DNA from: Guadua angustifolia
Lineage: Eukaryota > Streptophyta > Magnoliopsida > Poales > Poaceae
Assembly (NCBI GenBank): GCA_036346375.1
Contig: CM070504.1
Coordinates: 9,483,890 to 9,547,889, forward strand
Length of the DNA: 64,000 nt
Direction of reading: 5' to 3'
Shown here: positions 56,873-64,000 of the stretch, one piece after another
How the letters are laid out: each line of letters starts with the position of its first letter
Numbering within the stretch: position 1 is the first letter of the stretch
Translations under genes and position numbers: made by a program
Notes under the pieces: generated by a model
Told to the model about the DNA's origin: nothing
What the model saw: only the letters and a program-made list of their open reading frames with translations
The model's database searches: none

Positions 56873-58720
56873 TATACTAGTATATTTGAATGAACTGTAG
56901 CAAACGAAGGTTACATCATACTGCAAGAGCATTGACGTGGATATTGTTACACGAATGTAACGCTTCAATTAAAAAAATTCAAAGAGGGAAAAGTAAAGCA
57001 CAAACATGCAACATCCCGAAAATTTTATAAATAGGAAAATTAAAAGTTTAAAATTCAAAAATGGAATTAAATAAAATTTTAATTAGAATCAAGATTTTAA
57101 TTTAAAATATCATATTTTTTCATTTTCTTGAATTCTAGTCTTAAGAAAAGAATAATGGCAATATTGAAATCATTTCTTCCAAAATGAATAATGGCAATAT
57201 TGAAATCATTTCTTCCAAAATGAATAAACTATGAAAAATGAGTTTTAATTATGATCTTATTTTGAATTTTCATCTTATCTGAATTTTTATCGAATTTTAG
57301 TTTTTAAGAAAATCTTTTATATTAATTGTTCTCTTCTCCTTTAAAATGTAAAACCTAAAATCCCATAATAAATAAAATCTGGAAAAATTTATAAAAACCC
57401 TAAACCATCTCCAAGGCATCCCCAAAAATTTTCAAAGACATGTGAATATATTTAGTGCCGAAAAGAAATCAAAACCAGCATATTGCGACTATGGACAACA
57501 CCATGTCAGAATTTCTAAATTTCGTAAAGACCTTATCTTATCCTGAGAAATGTACCTTGTAATCTATAGCATTAGCGTAACTTACAGCAAAAGTTTCAAA
57601 AAATAAATAATCATATTAGGTATATTTATAAAATAAAAAACACAAACTAAAATTAATCAGCATAAAGCATGTAAGAATTTACTAAACATTTATAGAGTTG
57701 ATCATCTTCTAAAAATTTTATTAAAACCTTTAAATATCCAGGGCATATCCCAGAAAAATTGGCAAATAAAATAGACTCCATTTTAATCCTTAGAAAAAAT
57801 AAAAAATTAGAGAACTATTAAATGGTAAAGTAGTCTTGTCAGAATTTTATAAATTTCCACAGATAAGATCTTGACTTGAAATTTTTACCAGAGGATAAGA
57901 ACTGCCTTGAGATCAGACACAAAAGTTTTTAAAAATCTTAGACAAGATTGAGAGCTCAAATAAATGCTTGAACTCATCTTAATCTAAATTAAACTCTTAT
58001 CGCGTAAACTTTAGAAATACTTAAGCATTTTTAGCAGCTCGAAAAACATGATATCTAAATGCAATTATTAAGAAGATCAGTCTAGAAATTCTCTTTAGAA
58101 TAAGGACTACCATAATCTGAAAAAAATATTCTTATTACAACTTGCTTTTCATTTGAATCCTGCTAATGCTATAACCTTAAGTGTTATGGTCACTAAAACC
58201 TTTTATTTGAATAATCAAGTTTATGAAGTCAATAATAAAGATAATTGTGTCACAGGAATCACTGTGTATCCATGAATATAGAACCAGTGGTCTAAAGCTG
58301 TTGACCTAACTTGTATAAGTCACCCTATGTGCAAAACACTATTCATGCAAAATACTTTAACTAATGTCTTACCTCTACTAGTCTAAATAATTTTTGCCAC
58401 CTCAATTTGAAGTTATAAATATGAAAATACATAATTTTAGTCTCTTAAATTCATAGAACAAGAATAGATAATTTATAAAAAAGAACCGTATCATCGCTTA
58501 ACCTAAAAGCTACTAGCGATATATATGTGTATATATGTATATACATATAAAATAAACTAAAACACGAGCAAATGAAATCATACAACCCTAATCCTAATCT
58601 ACACCTATTTTCTGTAACAATTATTTATTTGTTTTTTCATCTGATTTCATTTTACCCTTATTGAACTTTGGTATTTGATATATTTTCGATAAACGACGTC
58701 ACTAATTCCGTCATCGACAA
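56873..58720. other. AT-rich non-coding DNA, no gene recognised
   Basis: Contains a perfect 36-bp tandem duplication at 57150-57185 and 57186-57221 (unit GAATAATGGCAATATTGAAA...). Otherwise featureless; it may be old retrotransposon sequence. Confidence 0.5.
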
Positions 58721-58734
58721 CTGTAGGAACGAGT

Positions 58735-58966
58735 TGGCCTAGAGGGGGGTGAATAGGCAACTTTTTAAAATTTAACTCTTTGGTTACAATTAATTACTTA
58801 ACACAAGAGAATGACTTAGAAACAATATGTAATTGAGATAGACAGTAACAGAAACAACAGTGAAAGCAACACAATGTAATGCAGAGAACAGAATGAGACA
58901 AATATTTATCCCGTGGTTCAGATCCCTTCTCCTACTCCACGTTGAAGCACTTCTCTCGAAGTATAG
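58735..58966. mobile_element. Retrotransposon fragment interrupted by the long LTR
   Basis: TTGGCCTAGAGGGGGGTGAA and TTTATCCCGTGGTTCAGATC are recurrent in grass retroelements. The sequence ends abruptly where the TGTAACATTCCG LTR begins, so the LTR element probably inserted into it. Class not assigned. Confidence 0.4.
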
Positions 58967-59566
58967 TGTAACATTCCGTTTTTCGAGTCTCTTGAACGTG
59001 AATTTTAAAATCCGAACCCGTGAAATTTTTCTCGAATTAAAATCATTTTAATTTGAATTTTCAAAAGTCAAAAGGATTTAATTTAAAAAAACTATAACTC
59101 AAATTAATTATTTCATATTTTTATTGGGTTCTTTGTGCTTCATTTGATTTTTATGTATTTTTGGGGATTTTTAGAATTTATTTGCTATTTGTTTGAATTT
59201 GTTGAAGTCTATTAGGATTTTATGGAATTTATTAATTCAGAAAAAAAATCAATTTATAAACTTTTCATTCCGTGCGGGCGGCCTTCACTTGTTCCTCGCG
59301 TGGCCGTTCTTATGCACCGCCCACCGCCAATTCGGTGAAAACCTAATTTTTCCTTTACTCTCGTACCGTCGGATTCTCGATCCAACGGCTCATCTCCCCT
59401 CATGCCTCCGAGTGATGAAGACCACCGGATGTCTTCTCGCGGACGGCCCGATGCGCGCCACGTCTCCAATAACTCGAACCCTAACCCTAAACAGCCGCCG
59501 CCGCCTGTAACAGCGCAGCCGCTCCGACCAACCTCTACTTCCGCGCCTCTACACGCAACCCTAGGC

Positions 59567-59573
59567 TATAAAA
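59567..59573 (+). promoter_or_regulatory. Candidate TATA box of the LTR
   Basis: GGCTATAAAAACGC lies about 600 bp into the LTR, followed by a C/T-rich initiation-like region. Inferred promoter of the retrotransposon. Confidence 0.45.
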
Positions 59574-60009
59574 ACGCTCTCCGGTTCGCGTGTCGTGTTC
59601 TCCTCTTCGCGCCGCCCATTTTCCCCTAACTCTCATCGCCGGAGACACACTCTACTGCCACTACTGCCTCGCCGAAGTTCTTCACCGTAGCCGTGCACTT
59701 CGCCGTGGTTTCGCGCTTGTTGGTGAGTCCCCGCCGCCATCTTCAGTGCCATCGAATTCATCTCGTCAACCTCTACCGAAGGCACTAACTCTTTTGATCG
59801 CTCCGACACTCCATCGCCGATTTGCTTCTCATCTTCTCCAACTCCGACAAGGAAGCGCCGCCGCCCCACGTCGTGACTGCTTCACCAGGCCCCGCCGTCC
59901 GATCCTCTTCCAGCGGCTGGATCTGCGCCCCCTGTTCCGAACAGTAAACTCCAAACCCTTTGCCTCTTCACTTACTGAGTCAGCGCCATGTTGTAGCCCC
60001 ATCATCACC

Positions 60010-60480
60010 ATGTGTGCACATAAGTATGCCACCTCACCGCCACATGCAAGCCACAGTGCGCCACGATTTGCCACTTCACCGCCACATCTGATATGTCAGT
60101 ACACACATCAACACCAGCCGCCACATCATGGCCACGTGCACGCCAGATATGCGCCATGTCAGCCCCGATCGCACTGTGTTAGCCACATCTGCGACACGTT
60201 TGTGCCACGTAGCTGCCACGTAGACGCCACCTCGCCCGTAGATCTGCGCGGTCGTCCTCGTCAGCGGTGCCGCGTCACCGTGCCGCCGAGTCGCACCGAG
60301 TCACCCGCCGCGTGGCGCCGCGTGTGAGACGCGTGCGCGCCACATAGTCGCCACCTCAGCCCTAACCGCACACATGTCGGCCACGTGTAGCCACGTGGAT
60401 GCCACATCAGCACTGTTTCGCCCATGTCTGCCATGTCACCGCCACGTATGCGCTAGCCCTGCGTCACCGCCACGTCTCCG
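60010..60480. repeat. Degenerate GCCAC(A/G)T-rich array within the LTR
   Basis: Many spaced copies of CGCCACAT, GCCACGTG and GCCACATC occur at irregular short intervals, so the strand is rich in CCAC and its complement GTGG. No regular period could be fixed by eye. Confidence 0.6.
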
Positions 60481-62407
60481 TTATCGGTGAACTCGGTCCA
60501 CCGTGAGCCTAGTCGCTGACGTGTGGGTCCCGGTTGTCAGCCTCACAATTTTATTCCATTTTCCGGTGAATTTCTACCGAATTTCCGGATTCAACCAGTA
60601 GCATGACGACACGTGTCACCCTCAATATTTTCTGATTTTCTCTCCATTTAAACTTCGAAAGCCCCGTTCTCCTCCGTTCGAACTCCCATTCGAACGATTC
60701 AAATTCCTAAATTCATATAAAATCAGGATCTATCTGTTGGTGTCATTTTTATGAATTTTTGAATTTTGTTTATTTCTGGTTTTATTTATTGTTGCCTCGA
60801 TTTGCGTGTTTAGCGTGTAGACGACTTGATCGGTTGAGCTTAGCGGAGCATCCAATGGAGGTAGCAGACGAGGAGAGGTTGAAGGCAAGTCCCTTGACCA
60901 TATTGAACCCAAATTTATGAAATGCTATTTTGTTTTTAAATTATTGCATGCTATTTAATTTACGTATCGTACTTTAATGTCACTTTAAATGCTTAGATAA
61001 ATGCCACATTGTTATAACCACATTGATATTCATTATGACAACCATTGACACCCTAGGAAAATTAAGTATTGTTAATAATAATCATTTTTGGTATTATGGG
61101 AACGGTAGAAAATGCTTAGCCATGCTTAATCACGTCGGTACCTTACCATTATGGAAATGATTTCATTCTTGATTCAAAATGAATTGTGGAAATTATGGCA
61201 ATTGGTGTTGCCGGTATTAATTTGAAATTAAAAGTGAAAAATGATTTAGACCGGGGTGGATTGGTTGAATGGCGGGTGCGGGACGCACAAAATTTTGGAA
61301 TGTGTTTGTCTGCCCTATTCAATTAAGGACCGATCGTGTGGACACCATGGGCCATGCTATACAGTACAACCACATGTCTATATGGGTACAACCTGGCTAA
61401 GTAATTTGCATGAATCGTTATTTGACTTCGCCAGTGGGTTGTGTGAGTTTGTCGGTGCGACACTTGCAAGGCGTAAGGGGGGGGCTGTGAGAGCGAAACC
61501 TTAGCGGGTGAAGTCGGTAGCGGTACGTGCATTGTAAAGGCCTTGTCATGATCTCCCTGTCGACACACCAAAGGAAGTGTGTTAATTGCATGGCGCAAAG
61601 GTTGATCATGTCGTGTGGGTAAAGTGTACCAGCTCTGCAGAGTCTTAAAAACTACTTAAGTAGCCGTGCCCACGGATAAGGGCAAGCGTGGAACGCTTTC
61701 ACATTGTAGATTTTCTGGTTTTGGTTTTAAATAAAAAATGATGGATTTGGTTTAAAAATGAAAATGTGGTTGGGAATCATGATACTGGAGCTTCCGGATA
61801 TTAGTTTGGCGGCTAGAGCCAACCAGGTAGTTGGAACCTGGAAAATTGTTATACTTCAAGTTTAATTATTTATGCTATTTACATTTTTGTTAAATGCTGC
61901 TTTATGAAATTATTACTTGTATTTAAGTTTCAATTTCGCTTTATGCAAATGAACTATATTATGCCTTCCTTTGTTTAAGCCATGCATTTAGTTACTTGCA
62001 TTAAGTTTAGAGACTTGCGAGTATGTTGCATACTCACCCTCGCTTTTTATTGCGGGGGCTGCTTATTCCATAAAGCAGATGATGGGCCGTTCGACATTTG
62101 TGCTGGAGACTTTGAGGAGGAGGACGACTCGATCTTCTAGGGAGCGCACCCCAGTCGGTTGCCTTTGGGCACACTGAGTGGCTCGATTTTGTTCTACATT
62201 TCCGCTGTTACTTTTACACTTCTGCCGTAAGGCTTCATACTTGTAATAATGTGATGATGTTGTTACACTCTTTTGCTTAATACTGTTATGAACTTTATGA
62301 TATGTCTGTGTTATCATCACTGTATGCTGTGTGCGCTAGCTGTTCCTGGACTAGCGCGGTTGAAACACAGGAGGGTTCGGATTTGGTAATCCGGGTCCCC
62401 ACAGAGG

Positions 62408-62420
62408 TGGTATCAGAGCC
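62408..62420 (+). other. Retrotransposon primer binding site (initiator Met tRNA)
   Basis: TGGTATCAGAGCC complements the 3' end of plant initiator methionine tRNA and lies 4 nt after the LTR end. Confidence 0.85.
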
Positions 62421-64000
62421 ATATCGACTGTAGGTCGCAACCCTAGTTAGAATGGTCGTTAGAATTTCAAAATTATTTTCTAAATCAAACCAACGAAATT
62501 GAATTTAGAAGTTAGTCTCCTCTCACCTTATTCTTAGGTTCTTACTTCTTCCCTTTTCTGAAAATTATTTTGAAATTTAAATTTGATCTTATCTCCGGAA
62601 ATATCCCTAAGTTTACGGTCTTCTGCAAGAATTCCAAATGAAGAAGATGATGTTCGAGATTTTTCTCCATGAAGAGACAACATCACCCAACAGAAAAGGC
62701 GGAAGATTAGAATATATTAGGACCTACCATAAGATAAGCACCCTTACGTGTAGCATATTATTCTGCTCTAGTTATATAGAGCAATTTACGTTGTCGTTAT
62801 GTTTCGCTACTTGAAATTGGTCTTTATTCTGAATGTCAGGACTAATTTATGTGTACACTTAACCTCTTGGTTAAAGTTCTACAATAAGTTGTCCTTATGT
62901 GTGAATATGGAAAATTTAACCTATATGATAACTAAGAAATTATAAAATAGTTTATCTCTTATCTCTATAAAACTTCCACAAAGTTATCTCCTTTTCATAG
63001 AACTTCTTACCAAAGGTAACCATTATGGTCATCAACCTTTCTTAAAATAAAAATGAGATTAGTAATCTGGTCTCCATTACTACTCTTAGCTTTGCTTGAG
63101 ATCACACCATTCATATATAAACCAAGTTAAGATCTTACCACATTAGCAACACCAAACTAGCTTATGTTTGCTTTAGGCTAGTTAAAACTTAATGATCCAA
63201 TAATAATTTCTAATCATGTTTTAAAACTCACCTCATCGCTTATCTAGATTATATACCATAAAAATGAGCTAGAACCGTAAAAGTTCTATACTTACGAATG
63301 GAAAGCTTGAATGGTTGTTTAAATGAAAACTGGAAGAATTTAAAGTCCTATTTTTCTAAAAGAATTATAAAGAGAGTAGCATCAGTTATACATATACTCT
63401 TTTCTAATCTATAGAATTTAGTCTCCTTATTTATGTACTCGTTTCCCTTGTGTAGAACTTTCTTTCTCTACTCTTAAGTTATCCCTTTTAGAAGTATTTC
63501 TTTCCTTATTCTGTTTGCGAAATAAAAACCACGAACAAATCTTTTGAAAAGAATTCTGGTAACAAGTCAGCAACATCATGACGTCTATATCAGCAACTTC
63601 AAGAAGATGGGGATAGTGAAGCATCACAACCTCTTCGACTTCATAGAAGCCTTGGAAGACTAACACAACAGGTGGTGCAAAAATAAATAAATAAATAAAT
63701 AAAAGAAACTCGTTGCCGAATAGCCTACAATAAAAGCTAGCAATATGCGAGCTACATATTATTCTAGCGATATAGTAAACCTCTTATGCAGAAATATATA
63801 TGATTCGACAAGTAGAAGAAAAACCATAGATACCCTTCCTACATACTAAGCAAAATGTATACATATTGTTTATGTGTTATTGAAATTTTGTTGTACATCT
63901 TTTGTATTGTTTTCGGGTTACTCTCGTGAATGTTAAACTACTAGGTTGAAATTTACGATGTGTTAACCCTACCTAATAAGAAAAAAATTTAATTAAGGAA
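62421..64000 (+). mobile_element. Internal leader of the LTR retrotransposon, running off the right edge
   Basis: AT-rich non-coding sequence downstream of the primer site. No gag frame is open in the first 1.6 kb, so either the leader is long or the element is decayed or non-autonomous. It includes an (AAAT)n microsatellite at about 63682-63704. Confidence 0.5.

Larger units (their letters stand above)
58967..62403 (+). mobile_element. 5' LTR of a Ty3/gypsy-type retrotransposon (3,437 bp)
   Basis: The LTR starts TGTAACATTCCG and ends GGGTCCCCACA, directly followed by a Met-tRNA primer site. Such long TGTAACA... LTRs are typical of Tekay/Del-like chromoviruses, but without pol sequence the clade is a guess. 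It contains a TATA box near 59567, telomere-like repeats at 59477-59491, and a GCCAC-rich degenerate array (about 60010-60480). Short open frames in it are not protein-like. Confidence 0.75.

Noticed and set aside
59590..60327. 245-residue plus-strand open frame in the LTR
   Set aside because: Ser/Pro/His/Thr-rich translation of a GCCAC-rich repeat array, with no domain and inside an LTR.

Overview
This is nuclear DNA from a flowering plant, almost certainly a grass (Poaceae). The genes are intron-split with canonical plant splice sites and strongly GC-rich 5' exons. They are separated by the mobile DNA typical of grasses: Stowaway and other MITEs, MULE-like elements, Helitrons, solo LTRs and LINE tails. 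I cannot name the species from sequence alone. No prokaryotic features, CRISPR arrays, tRNA or rRNA genes were recognised.

Layout. 0-16 kb holds three minus-strand housekeeping-type genes: an NPG1-related TPR protein (3' end off the left edge), a SURF1-like mitochondrial cytochrome oxidase assembly factor (six exons, 340 aa, phases close exactly) and an ARL8 GTPase (five exons, 184 aa). SURF1 introns carry a LINE, a tiny retroposon and a mini-Helitron. 17.7-20.1 kb is a decayed hAT/ZMYM-type transposase gene. 22-25 kb is a plus-strand GH43 galactosidase-like gene with an apparent one-base deletion near its C terminus. 25.8-27 kb is a textbook Pack-MULE (about 185-bp TIRs, perfect 9-bp target duplication) carrying an RBR ubiquitin-ligase fragment. 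27-29.4 kb is mixed debris: a lone exon, an LTR remnant, a MITE, and a cyclophilin/U-box (CYP65/PPIL2-like) first exon split by a 157-bp MITE. 29.7-34.2 kb is a conserved plant gene of unknown function (230 aa) whose first intron holds a small Copia-like element with a MULE-like element nested in it. 35.3-37.8 kb is an intronless PPR gene with a 25-residue tandem duplication.

38-51 kb is accessory: two MULE-like elements with 9-bp duplications, a 4.1-kb Helitron carrying a multi-exon fragment of TFIID subunit TAF1, several MITEs, a 1.24-kb solo LTR with an internal minisatellite, and a Helitron-like stretch with three tail-like repeats. 51.8-54.8 kb is a GH10 xylanase with a CBM22-like domain (five exons, one GC-AG intron), also with a one-base deletion near its C terminus. 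55-58.7 kb is MITE, Helitron tail and AT-rich DNA. 58.97-62.4 kb is a 3.4-kb 5' LTR of a Ty3/gypsy-type element, followed by its Met-tRNA primer site; its body runs off the right edge.

The genes do not form a pathway. GH43 and GH10 both act on cell-wall polysaccharides but lie 30 kb apart. I found no convincing new biological system. The most notable items are the two gene-capturing transposons (Pack-MULE/RBR and Helitron/TAF1), the repeated Helitron tails, and two matching single-C losses in C-runs that look like either assembly errors or recent frameshifts.
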